In this document: one piece after another, positions 36,076 to 44,365 of the stretch
Numbering within the stretch: position 1 is the first letter of the stretch
How the letters are laid out: the number at the start of each line of letters is the position of its first letter
Source: Vibrio pectenicida
GTDB taxonomy: Bacteria; Pseudomonadota; Gammaproteobacteria; Enterobacterales; Vibrionaceae
Direction: 5' to 3'
Length of the DNA: 64,000 nucleotides
Assembly: GCA_024347015.1 (NCBI GenBank)
Contig: AP024889.1
Coordinates: 930,001 to 994,000, forward strand
Notes under the pieces: generated by a model
Database searches by the model: none
What the model was told of the DNA's origin: nothing
Seen by the model: only the letters and a program-made list of their open reading frames with translations
Made by a program: the position numbers and the translations under genes

Positions 36076-37881
36076 ATGGCTAAAAAATTCTTATTCGCTA
36101 ATCTGGCGATGGCGGCGTTGATACCGTCACTCGTCCATGCAACAAACAGTACTCGACTGTTTGATAAGTCGTTTGCAACTACTCATAACAGCTATTCCGG
36201 CAGCCTCAAAGGCTATGGTAACCGTGGCTCCATTATTCAGCAGTTGGACAATGGCGTGTATGGTCTTGAGTTTGATATATTTCCCCAATACAGCATGGGC
36301 GGTATTGGGCACGATAAAGTCGGAGACGAAGTCTATCGACAATATAGTGCCAACCCTTCTTCGTTTGATCTGAGCACCTGGTTTAGTCTGATTAATGATT
36401 GGTCGAATGTCCATCCATCGCACCCTCCTTTATTTATTACTGTTGATTTTAAAAAGAAAAGTAGCTGGAGTGAGGCCGAGCTGTCTAACTTTCTTGATGG
36501 GGTGAAAGACGTGTTTGGTGACAAGCTGGTTACCCCGAATCATGTTCCTGCTGTTTCAGAGATGACGATGGCTGACGCGAAAGGCAAACTCTTTATTATT
36601 TCAAACCATGATAAATTTTATGATGCCTCTAGTGATGTATCCAATAGAAGCAAAGATGTGCAATTTTTGTATGGCGGCAATCTGGACTTTGCTAACTTCA
36701 AAGGTAGTGACAGCTCGGCAAAGTCGAAGGTAAAAAGCAACAAATCCAAGCGTTTTTCGCGGGTGTATAAGTGGGATCAATACGGGCACCGATTCTACAA
36801 CGACGATATTCAGGTAACGTTTCCCGCTAGCGATTACCCCTTCTATAGTCAATATCAGAAAATGCTTAAGCTCGATCACCAAAAGGTCTGGCGTGATCAA
36901 ACCTTCGCGACCTTCAGCATCAAGCGCAATAACAATTACGATCAAGGCCGTGAGCCGGCGGTGTCGATCAACTCTCAAATCGGCGGTAACCGTGTCGTGG
37001 AGGTTCACCGTTCACAAAACAATGATGGGTTATGGTATCGATTGGGCACGTTGGACAAGCGAGATCACGGGATTGATTGGAAGGAAAATGGAAAATATTC
37101 GGCGGGGATCAGGCCGAATGTCTCGGTCAACGATAACGGCATGATTGTGGCGGTACATAAATCACAAAATAATACGGCTATCTGGATGGTGGTCGGAAAG
37201 ATCGTCAATGACAAAATCCAATGGAAAAACGCTCAGAAATCGCCGTTTCAAGGGTATTACCCAGACGTCGTGTTAACCGATGATAATCAGGTGGTTGTGG
37301 TCTTCAGTGATACCGATTACGACAATATACATTATGCTGTTGGGTCGTTGACAAGCGATAGGGCGATTTATTTTCCTGACGGTCATCACACGGTGGTGAG
37401 TGACAAGGGAAGGTCATTGAGCCGTCCCCAAGTGGATGTCAACGATGCTGATCAACTGATCATTAGTTGGGAGCAAAGTCAGTCAGGTGCGCGTGAAGGT
37501 TGGACTCGTATTGGTTACCTTGACGCCAATAAAATGGATCTTCAATTCAACACGGCCTCTAGCGTCAATCGGGCCAGTCAGGTAAACCACTCCCGACTTT
37601 CCACCACCTATCCGTTTGTCTACGATACGGCGCATTTTCCTTCCGTTGCGCTTTCAAAAAAAGGCAATACTGTCACCACACACCGTTCACCGAGTGGTGA
37701 TAATTTGTGGTACCGAGTCGGGAAACGAGGACGTTCGACACAAATTCAAGAAGCAAGTGTCAATTACACCAAGGGACGAGAAGCAAAAATCGACATGAAC
37801 GATGAGGGTTACACGGTCGAGGTGCATCAATCACAAAATAACAGCGGCCTTTGGCTCTCGGTAGGCAAACTTCAGGAGTAG
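36076..37881 (+). CDS. Exported PI-PLC-like phosphodiesterase with six C-terminal repeats
   Basis: 601 residues; signal peptide 1-22 (cleaved near VHATN). N-terminal PI-PLC X-type barrel: THNSYSG with H37, LEFDIFP with E65 and D67, IGHDK with H79, and PLFITVDFK with D124; these match the two catalytic His and acidic ligands of bacterial PI-PLC-like enzymes. Residues 296-600 hold six related beta units starting near 296, 349, 398, 453, 524 and 572, each with a V.VN..G..V..H.SQNN..LW..VG.L pattern, plausibly a six-bladed propeller that binds a ligand. Probably a secreted phospholipase or glycolipid-cleaving enzyme; substrate not determinable. Confidence 0.82.
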   Translation: MAKKFLFANLAMAALIPSLVHATNSTRLFDKSFATTHNSYSGSLKGYGNRGSIIQQLDNGVYGLEFDIFPQYSMGGIGHDKVGDEVYRQYSANPSSFDLSTWFSLINDWSNVHPSHPPLFITVDFKKKSSWSEAELSNFLDGVKDVFGDKLVTPNHVPAVSEMTMADAKGKLFIISNHDKFYDASSDVSNRSKDVQFLYGGNLDFANFKGSDSSAKSKVKSNKSKRFSRVYKWDQYGHRFYNDDIQVTFPASDYPFYSQYQKMLKLDHQKVWRDQTFATFSIKRNNNYDQGREPAVSINSQIGGNRVVEVHRSQNNDGLWYRLGTLDKRDHGIDWKENGKYSAGIRPNVSVNDNGMIVAVHKSQNNTAIWMVVGKIVNDKIQWKNAQKSPFQGYYPDVVLTDDNQVVVVFSDTDYDNIHYAVGSLTSDRAIYFPDGHHTVVSDKGRSLSRPQVDVNDADQLIISWEQSQSGAREGWTRIGYLDANKMDLQFNTASSVNRASQVNHSRLSTTYPFVYDTAHFPSVALSKKGNTVTTHRSPSGDNLWYRVGKRGRSTQIQEASVNYTKGREAKIDMNDEGYTVEVHQSQNNSGLWLSVGKLQE

Positions 37882-37890
37882 GAACCATCC

Positions 37891-37920
37891 GATGTCCGTC
37901 TCTATAACGGGGCGGACATC
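37891..37920 (+). terminator. Hairpin downstream of the PI-PLC-like gene
   Basis: GATGTCCG (37891-37898) and CGGACATC (37913-37920) form an 8-bp stem 9 bp after the stop. No T-tract follows, so termination is uncertain. Confidence 0.45.
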
Positions 37921-38103
37921 GGGCTGACACTTAACCCTTAATTTACTGATTAATCGACTTTTAAATGCAAAAAACTAGGCTAGAAATAAAGAGTTCAGGA
38001 CATATATCATTGCTAGGGGGACAGGTACCTAACCGCCCTATTGACTCGAAGAGTTCCAGCCATTATTTTCTCCTTTTGTAAGAGACTGAATTTAAAATGA
38101 TTT

Positions 38104-38250
38104 ATGAGTATCACTAAAGAAATTGACAGCAGGATAGAGTTGGAAGACTTATACCTTTCGTTAAAACTCACCTGTGGCGAACAAAGCCAGATTATCTCCA
38201 ATTGTTCTGCGCAACTTTTTCAGGACACTTTTCTAAAGGACTTTTCATAG
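38104..38250 (+). other. Short open frame, possibly a truncated gene start
   Basis: 48 codons from ATG 38104 (MSITKEIDSRIELEDLYLSL, then KLTCGEQSQIISNCSAQLF) running into a CAGGACAC sequence at 38220. The first 37 codons look protein-like and the tail looks like read-through into element-end sequence. Not recognised. Confidence 0.3.
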
Positions 38251-38258
38251 TCAATCGG

Positions 38259-38462
38259 TTACATATCGCCGTTAGTCGTATGTAACCGATCTAAATTGTA
38301 ATATCGCATATAAGCTGACACATCATTTTTCATGTTCTCTCGCGTTGGTTGCGGCACTTTTAACAACCAGTCATGCTTCAGACTACCAAAGAACCGTTCA
38401 ACTACCGCATTGTCCCAACACGCTCCAACATCACCCACGCTGGCTCTTATTCCATAGTTCAT
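38259..38462 (-). pseudogene. IS3-family transposase OrfB fragment
   Basis: 67-codon remnant of the DDE integrase core: VGDVGACWDNAVVERFFGSL carries the terminal catalytic Glu of the DDE triad, and MRYYNLDRLHTTNGD is the C-terminal YN..R.H motif. It lacks the rest of OrfB, OrfA and the IS ends. Immediately left of the Y1-transposase element, which probably interrupted it. Confidence 0.82.
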
Positions 38463-38490
38463 AGTTCAGAAAGAACTCAGGACACACACC

Positions 38491-38523
38491 AAAAGGACTA
38501 AATAAGTATGATTTAGTCTTTTT
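38491..38523 (+). repeat. Subterminal palindrome of the Y1 element
   Basis: GACTAAAT (38496-38503) pairs with ATTTAGTC (38511-38518) around a 7-nt loop; flanking A and T runs extend the stem. Imperfect hairpins near the end are the substrates of IS200/IS605 and REP-associated Y1 transposases. Confidence 0.65.
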
Positions 38524-38594
38524 CGAGGGACCGATGGCAACCACTTGTTTGAATGATTGCTAACTTCTTATTATTCCAATAAGGAGACATATTC

Positions 38595-39554
38595 ATGACG
38601 ACTGCACGCAAGCAACTTATCTCGATTGAAGCGACACCTTATTATCACTGCGTTTCTCGCTGTGTTAGGCGCAGCTTTTTGTGTGGTGAAGACAGCCAAA
38701 ACCAAGTGAGTTATGAGCATCGCAGAGAATGGATCGTCAATAAAATTCACTCGCTTTCTGATCTCTACTGTATTGATATTTGTGCTTACGCCATCATGAG
38801 TAATCACTACCACTTAGTCGTCAATATCAATCGAGAGAAAGCTTTAGCCTTGTCACATCATCAGATAGTTGAGCGCTGGGGAATGGTTCATAAGTTACCA
38901 CTTATTATTCAACGCTGGCTTCATGACCAACTTACTCACCCAATTGAACACGCAAAATGTATGGAGATCATTGAGCTTTGGCGGGAACGTTTGTGGAATT
39001 TGAGCTGGTATATGAAAGAGCTTAACTACGACATTGCTTGTAAAGCTAACAAAGAAGATAACTGCACTGGGCACTTCTGGGAAAGCCGATTTAAAAGCCA
39101 AGCTTTGCTTGATGAAAAAGCCCTTGCCGCTGCAATGGCGTACGTAGACCTAAATCCTATTCGCGCAGGCATTGCTACTAAGCCAGAAGACTCAGAATTT
39201 ACCTCCATCAAAGCTCGAATCGACGCTTTAGATAAACAATTGGCTACAGCCCCTTGCCTTCATCCTTTTATCGGTAATGAGAGCAACTTAAAACAAGACG
39301 GCATTCCTTTTCGATTGATGGATTATATTGAACTAGTCGACTGGACAGCCCGCCAAATTCGGCCGAATAAAGCATTTATGAATTCGAGCCTGCCCCCCAT
39401 ATTAGACAGGCTTGGGGGAAACATAAATAACTGGCTAAAGGTTTGTACACAACTGGAGAAATTCCACGTCACTGCGGTAGGCAGTCAAGCACAAGCAATT
39501 ATCGCCAAAATCGCTCTTAATAAGAAAAAGCTTCATTTATTCGCACTTGAATAG
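38595..39554 (+). CDS. Y1 (IS200-like/REP-associated) transposase
   Basis: 319-residue single-strand transposase of the HUH/Y1 group. ATPYYHCVSRCVRRSFLCGE is the diagnostic N-terminal block; the metal-binding HUH pair is H71-Y-H73 in MSNHYHLV; the catalytic Tyr is likely Y183 in AAMAYVDLNPIRAGI. CNCTGHFWESRFKSQALLD-like segment precedes it. AAGGAGACA is a good ribosome site. The gene appears intact, so the element may still be active. Confidence 0.92.
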   Translation: MTTARKQLISIEATPYYHCVSRCVRRSFLCGEDSQNQVSYEHRREWIVNKIHSLSDLYCIDICAYAIMSNHYHLVVNINREKALALSHHQIVERWGMVHKLPLIIQRWLHDQLTHPIEHAKCMEIIELWRERLWNLSWYMKELNYDIACKANKEDNCTGHFWESRFKSQALLDEKALAAAMAYVDLNPIRAGIATKPEDSEFTSIKARIDALDKQLATAPCLHPFIGNESNLKQDGIPFRLMDYIELVDWTARQIRPNKAFMNSSLPPILDRLGGNINNWLKVCTQLEKFHVTAVGSQAQAIIAKIALNKKKLHLFALE

Positions 39555-39885
39555 CAGTCACTCAAAGACTTTCAGAAATAGATACCCACAGCTTGATGGC
39601 TGAAACAGCTTTGAAATAGACTTACCGATATTCAATAAAAATGCCTTCCTTTAGTCTAAGTCGACAACAACATTTCCCAAATTTGGCGGTTCATCAAAAC
39701 AAAATTCAAGGTGACGCGGATAATTTATCTTTCTCTTTACTGGTGTGTGTCCAATATTTACATAACACTTTAATTAAAGTAAGTCAGGGAAAGGTCCTTG
39801 AAAATAATTCAGGAATAAAAAATAATTATGTGTATGTAGTTGAGTAGGATATATTTCAGTTTCATATTTCAATTATAGAGTTGTT

Positions 39886-40240
39886 ATGGACGTTAATAAT
39901 ATAAAAAAGCATTGCTTCTTGGATTGCTGATATCTTTGTCTACCCCTACTTTTCTTCTGAGATAAAGCCGATTAGGGCACTGGTAGGAATTAAGAATGTA
40001 CCAGTTATAGGTTCTAAATACCGTATTGATGAGACGTCTTATGGAGCAGCCCCCGTTACTCTTTCTTGTGAATTAGAAGGTAAATTTAGATCTTTTTCAG
40101 CATGTGAGCTTGATGCCAACATACATAGCCTGTATTTAGACATGACAAAAGATAATTTTACTGGTCGTAATGTCTCCGGAATAATCATTGAGTTCACAGG
40201 AATAAAATATGGACAATTATTTTTCAAACTAGTGGATTAA
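39886..40240 (+). pseudogene. Frameshifted hypothetical gene
   Basis: From ATG 39886 (MDVNNIKK) the frame ends after 14 codons, but removing one A in the A6 run near 39903-39908 gives a continuous frame of 117 residues to the stop at 40238-40240 (SIASWIADIFVYPYFSSEIK; then KYRIDETSYGAAPVTLSCEL; IIIEFTGIKYGQLFFKLVD at the end). The product is not recognised. A single-base homopolymer error or mutation would explain it. Confidence 0.4.
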
Positions 40241-40259
40241 GTTATGGGCTCTTCTCCGC

Positions 40260-40720
40260 TTAGGTGAGCTTGATATTTGGGTAAAAAGTTGAGTGTGTAT
40301 CGGGAACCGATGTTTGTCTGATCTTCAATTTGAAATAGTCTTTATCTCTCACCCCTCTTGCCCTTCGTTTGAGTAAGCCAATCGAGACATTACCTGCTTC
40401 TACCCGAGCGTTAGTCAGCTTGTATTTTCCGTAGTTACAAATACCCAATTTTCTTTCTAATAAAGCATCGGCAAAATTAATTAAGGAAAGTATTCCGGTC
40501 GATTTGGCAAGACGGAACCAAGTTTCTAGAGCTTCCACCATTGTTTCGTAATCGGGCTCATCCCATATGGCTTGTAGCTGCTCTTTGAGCATGTAAACAG
40601 TATGCGCCCATGAACCCACGGAGCGACACTCTAGTGTTTGAAGTTCCAAGGCAGCAGAGCATCGATATCAGGCTCTACTTTTGCAAGCTTTTTCATGCAC
40701 TTGACCATGTACACCAAAAG
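40260..40720 (-). mobile_element. Chimeric transposase debris (ISL3-type and IS66-type)
   Basis: The minus strand at 40260-40649 encodes a C-terminal piece of an ISL3-family transposase (TVYMLKEQLQAIWDEP; ILSLINFADALLERKLGICN; YKLTNARVEAGNVSIGLLKR). Overlapping in another frame, 40631-40720 encodes MVKCMKKLAKVEPDIDALLP then WNFKH and a stop, like the C-terminus of IS66-type transposases. Two different insertion sequences were apparently joined by recombination and both are incomplete. Confidence 0.65.
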
Positions 40721-40863
40721 TACCAATTTAAAAAATAATCATTTACAATCATGTGTTTAGTGGTTACTTTGAGCTGTTCTGGTAAAATATATAGTCTTTT
40801 TGGGCGGTGCTCGTTCAGAATTCATTGATGAACAAGTACGGATTACTTTTGGTTGGGAGTCTG

Positions 40864-41760
40864 ATGATCCAGTACACATTAGATCAAATATTTTCGTTTA
40901 CACTAGCAGCAGAACATGGGTCTCTAGCTAAGGCGTCTCGTGCAAGTGGTAAGGATAGGGCAACACTGAGTGAACATGTTAGTAATCTTGAAATTGCGCT
41001 GAATACAACTTTGTTTGAAAGAGGGGGTAATAGCCTCGCTATCACAAAAGAAGGTGTCCAGTTATTACGACTAGCGAATAGCTTATTAAGACAAGCCAAA
41101 GGCCTTCAGTCCTATGCGGATGTATTATCATTACCTGAACAACTTCACTTTCGTGTAGCATTGGATGCAAGTTTACCGAATGATTTCATCCTTAGCGTTA
41201 ATAATGTCCTCAAAGAACATAATCCTAATGCCAAAGTGGATTGGATGTTTCTTGGCAGAGATAAGGCGATACCTAAGCTTGTAGACTCAGAACTTGATGC
41301 AGTGATCATGCTAAAAAACGATCAATCTATGACTTTATTGCCTAAAGCTGGTTTGTGTGGGTGTTATCTTGGGAAAATACCCAGTAAGTTGTATACAAGT
41401 GCAGAATCTCATCTGCAGGATTTAACACCTATTAAATTTAGAGATCTAATCCATGATACCCGTTATGTTTTGCAGAGTACTTTTGAAGCTGGGCTAGCGG
41501 AAAAAGGCTCATTTTCTGGTCATCAAGTGGTTTTAGGTAGTGTGGATCTTATTGCCAGCTTTTTGGGGCAAGGGGGTTGGGCAGTCCTTCCTGCTCTTAA
41601 AGTATTGGATAAATATCCAGATATTAAACCATTAGAAGCGGAGTTTTTAAACATGTCATGGCGAATAGAACATATGTTAATGAGTCGTGATGGTATAGCC
41701 GGAGACTGTTTTAAATTTTTGATAAAAACGATAAAGATGAAGTACAAAGAACTGACGTAA
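40864..41760 (+). CDS. LysR-family transcriptional regulator
   Basis: 298 residues from ATG 40864 (MIQYTLDQIFSFTLAAEHGS); a longer frame from 40807 lacks the family pattern. Helix-turn-helix at about 15-60 (SLAKASRASGKDRATLSEHV; LEIALNTTLFERGGNSLAIT), then a LysR substrate-binding domain. Target and co-inducer unknown. Neighbours are mobile-element debris and a divergent-strand secreted protein, so it may act at a distance or be accessory. Confidence 0.88.
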   Translation: MIQYTLDQIFSFTLAAEHGSLAKASRASGKDRATLSEHVSNLEIALNTTLFERGGNSLAITKEGVQLLRLANSLLRQAKGLQSYADVLSLPEQLHFRVALDASLPNDFILSVNNVLKEHNPNAKVDWMFLGRDKAIPKLVDSELDAVIMLKNDQSMTLLPKAGLCGCYLGKIPSKLYTSAESHLQDLTPIKFRDLIHDTRYVLQSTFEAGLAEKGSFSGHQVVLGSVDLIASFLGQGGWAVLPALKVLDKYPDIKPLEAEFLNMSWRIEHMLMSRDGIAGDCFKFLIKTIKMKYKELT

Positions 41761-41790
41761 GCTTATCGTTATTTCTTTCTTATATACGAA

Positions 41791-41818
41791 AAAGGGCCGT
41801 TACGTTAAAGTAACGGCC
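41791..41818 (-). terminator. Terminator of the secreted-protein gene (minus strand)
   Basis: GGCCGTTAC (41795-41803) and GTAACGGCC (41810-41818) with a 6-nt loop. Read on the minus strand the stem is followed by CTTTTTC, so it serves the gene at 41860-42600; it may also stop the convergent lysR transcript. Confidence 0.85.
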
Positions 41819-41859
41819 GTGCTATTAACAAGGTGTGTAAACTGTGTTTTTAGCTGTTA

Positions 41860-42600
41860 CTAGTTATAACGGTTCCAAGCTTCTTCCCAATTACTTCCTG
41901 TGCCAGGTGAGTAGTAGTTAGGGTTATCATTACACCAATTAGATTCCTTGCATTGGTAAAGATTTTCATCGGCTTCTTGGAATACAATATCATTATGTTC
42001 GTAGTTGCTAGTACCTGAGATAACGGCTTCTTCATCATAATGTGGGTAACCTTGGTCAGGGTTTTGGTCCAACACAGGAGTAAAAATAACTTTAGCAATA
42101 TTTTCATCAGGGATGTTTTTTACCATACTACAGCTCTTTTTAAGTGAACCGTTTTTATCGGTTGCTCTGAGATGGACACCTGTCCCATCGTCTGAATTGA
42201 AAGAGCAACGGCTTTGTTCATAAATATCCCAGTTGTTACTTCCACCGTCACCATCAAAATAAGAGTAGGAATTGAACTGGTCTTGAACTACACCGTTTTT
42301 CTTGACTTTAATTTCTGCACCGACCTGTCCGCTGCGGGTAATGGTGCCTGAAAAAGTGCTGGTACAATACTCGCCTGGCTCAGAACCCGCAAGAATCGTG
42401 AAATCTTGGTTTGAAGAACCTTCCATTCCGCCATTACCCGTGTCATTGATGTATTGGCGAGTTTCAACCGAAATATTTTCGTAAGGAGAGTCGGTAATGT
42501 TGACACAAATCTGTTGTTTAGGATGCCCCTTTAATCCGGCATTTGCCCCTGCAGATAATAAAATAGATACAGTGATTAAACCAAGTGTTGCCCTTTTCAT
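41860..42600 (-). CDS. Secreted protein with a CBM73-like chitin-binding tail
   Basis: 246 residues; signal peptide 1-21 (LLSAGANAGLKG). The central part is beta-rich with four to six Cys and no recognised catalytic motif. The last 35 residues (LYQCKESNWCNDNPNYYSPG, TGSNWEEAWNRY) match the short aromatic CBM73/CBM5-type module at the end of Vibrio GbpA-type and chitinase proteins (Y.C...W.......Y.PG.G..W..AW). A chitin- or mucin-surface protein is inferred. Own promoter expected upstream of 42600; terminator at 41791. Confidence 0.7.
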   Translation of the reverse strand: MKRATLGLITVSILLSAGANAGLKGHPKQQICVNITDSPYENISVETRQYINDTGNGGMEGSSNQDFTILAGSEPGEYCTSTFSGTITRSGQVGAEIKVKKNGVVQDQFNSYSYFDGDGGSNNWDIYEQSRCSFNSDDGTGVHLRATDKNGSLKKSCSMVKNIPDENIAKVIFTPVLDQNPDQGYPHYDEEAVISGTSNYEHNDIVFQEADENLYQCKESNWCNDNPNYYSPGTGSNWEEAWNRYN

Positions 42601-42997
42601 AAAAATTTCCTATGTACTATGAAATCAAAAAGTTAAAATACCTAAAGGTATAAATGTCATTCCCTAACTAGTAGGAAAATGTTTAGCATGTGCATCAACA
42701 AGGCACAGGACGCATAATATAAAGTAAGTTTCAATGATACCAATCTCTCATAATGGGTATTTCCTACGCTTATTTTTTAAGCGATAAATTGGTTTGCTAT
42801 ACTTGTTTCAACTAGGCGCTACCGTATTGAGTTTTGGGAAGAGGTTATGAAAATATCTATTCAGATCTGATACATCTAGTTCGCAAATACTCGTAATTAA
42901 ACTCACATATCTCACTTATTCGATTTTCTACTTAGTGAAACGATTCACTATAATCAGCAGGTTAATATGTGATAAGGTGTAATGCGTATAGGTTGTT
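42601..42997 (+). other. Intergenic region between divergent genes
   Basis: 397 bp holding presumed divergent promoters for the secreted protein (left) and the PAS-LuxR gene (right). No coding sequence or clear operator seen. Confidence 0.5.
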
Positions 42998-43741
42998 ATG
43001 GTTGTGCTACTCGATTTGGATAAAAAGTTAGCTCTTAGCGCCTGTGTTATCGACGATGTGGTAGATTTAGCAGAACATATGTAAAACCCTGTTATGTTAA
43101 AAGACAGCAGGGGAAGATACTTATATGCAAACCAATCAAGCATCTCTTTTTTTGGCTTAAGTCATCAAAATGATGTGGTGGGCCTGAACTCGAAAGAGCT
43201 CAAAGGTAAAGTGACACATCGCTGGCATGATACATTCGAACAAGCCATCTCAGATTTAGACTCGTTTGTGGTGAAAAAACGCTTGTCAGGGCGAGATAAC
43301 ATGAGAGCTATCCCTTGCCAGGACGGTACATTACGTATCCAAGACATGATCAAAAAGCCGATGGTCAGTAGCCTATCGGACAAAGTCACTTCTATTTTTA
43401 CCTTCAGTGAAAACTTAACCGATAATATAGATAGGCTAGCTTTACTTAGCCTTTATGTGGACTTTTATTCTTCACACCTTGTAGCGGGCCGCTATTTTCT
43501 AAAGTACCTATCAATCGAGTCCTTATTTACTAAAACGCCGTCATTAAGAGAGATGGAAACTGTGTTGCGAATAGCAGCATTGGGCAATCAAAAAGCAGTA
43601 TCAAATCAGATGGGGATCTCGACGAGAACAGTAGAAGAAAATATACGAAAAATTAAGCAGAATAAGCTTGCCAATGAATGTCTATGGTCTGTACTTTTGG
43701 AATTAATAAGAAATGAACGCAGAAACCTTAAAATTAAGTAA
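42998..43741 (+). pseudogene. PAS-LuxR transcriptional regulator interrupted by an in-frame TAA
   Basis: From ATG 42998 the frame reads MVVLLDLDKKLALSACVIDD, VVDLAEHM, then TAA at 43082-43084, and continues in the same frame NPVMLKDSRGRYLYANQSSI as a typical PAS core, through to a C-terminal LuxR-type HTH (NQKAVSNQMGISTRTVEENI; RKIKQNKL). PAS domains of this type normally read ..E.NPV.LKD..G.YLYAN, so the stop replaces one codon inside the domain. Initiation at ATG 43094 could yield 215 residues with a clipped PAS. Other readings: nonsense pseudogene, sequencing error. Confidence 0.7.
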
Positions 43742-44249
43742 AGTTATACAAATCACTACCGTATCCAATGTTTTTGAATGATATGAATATATTATATTTG
43801 CCTATTTATACGCGTCGATTGGTCAACATTTGTTCTCTTCATCGGATCCTATCTCCGCTGCAATAGAAACCTTTGGCGTGTTCGCACTCAGTTATTTAGC
43901 AAGGCCATTTGGGAGTATGTTCTTTGGCTGGTTGTCAGACAGTGCATCAATATCGAAAGCAGCTAGAATTTCGATGATGATGATGGCAGTACCTCCGATT
44001 ATCATTGTTCTGATACCAAGTTACGCTATTATTGGTATTGCTGCTCCTATCGCCTTGGTTGCCGCTCGGTTGGTACAAGGATTTGCAGCTGGCGGTGAGC
44101 TGCCAGTGACAGCGACCTTTGCTTATAATCATACAGAGACAAAATTTAAACGCTTTGCCTGTGCTTTGGTTAATTGCAGCTCTTTGATTGGAGTTCTGCT
44201 TTCATCACTGACGATTACACTAATGAATATTATGCTAACCCAAGAGTGA
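43713..44249 (+). pseudogene. MFS transporter (MHS-type) with in-frame TGA and truncated 3' end
   Basis: From ATG 43713 the frame reads MNAETLKLSKVIQITTVSNV, FE, TGA, YEYIIFAYLYASIGQHLF; the family pattern is GN..EWYDF..Y.., so TGA (43782-43784) stands for the conserved Trp. It continues FGVFALSYLARPFGSMFFGW and ARLVQGFAAGGELPVTATFA, the metabolite:H+ symporter signatures, then stops at 44249 after about five helices where twelve are expected. The end lies 10 bp from a GGACACACACC sequence. Non-functional as it stands. Confidence 0.8.
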
Positions 44250-44258
44250 GAACAATGG

Positions 44259-44269
44259 GGACACACACC
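44259..44269 (+). repeat. Solo GGACACACACC element end
   Basis: Exact copy of the 11-bp terminal sequence of the Y1-transposase element at 38480, in the same orientation, 10 bp after the truncated MFS gene. The roughly 90 bp to its right contain no gene. Confidence 0.6.
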
Positions 44270-44365
44270 TAAATACCAGTTGGCAAACTAATGCTACGTT
44301 AAGGTGTGAGCTATGCAATACCAAAGCGAAACTAGGCAATTGTGATTATTTTGTTTAAGCGCATG

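Larger units (their letters stand above)
38480..39752 (+). mobile_element. REP/Y1-transposase element bounded by GGACACACACC inverted ends
   Basis: 1273 bp from GGACACACACC (38480-38490) to its exact reverse complement GGTGTGTGTCC (39742-39752). It encloses a Y1 transposase gene and a strong subterminal hairpin (38491-38523). The 190 bp after the gene hold nothing else recognisable, nor does the stretch 39753-39885 beyond the element. Whether the 11-bp sequences are the true ends is inferred from symmetry and from other copies in this window. Confidence 0.6.

Noticed and set aside
36601..37008. 135-codon minus-strand frame inside the PI-PLC-like gene
   Set aside because: Antisense shadow of a gene with clear catalytic motifs.
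42928..43143. Minus-strand 71-codon frame over the PAS gene start
   Set aside because: Antisense to the PAS-LuxR coding sequence, low complexity.
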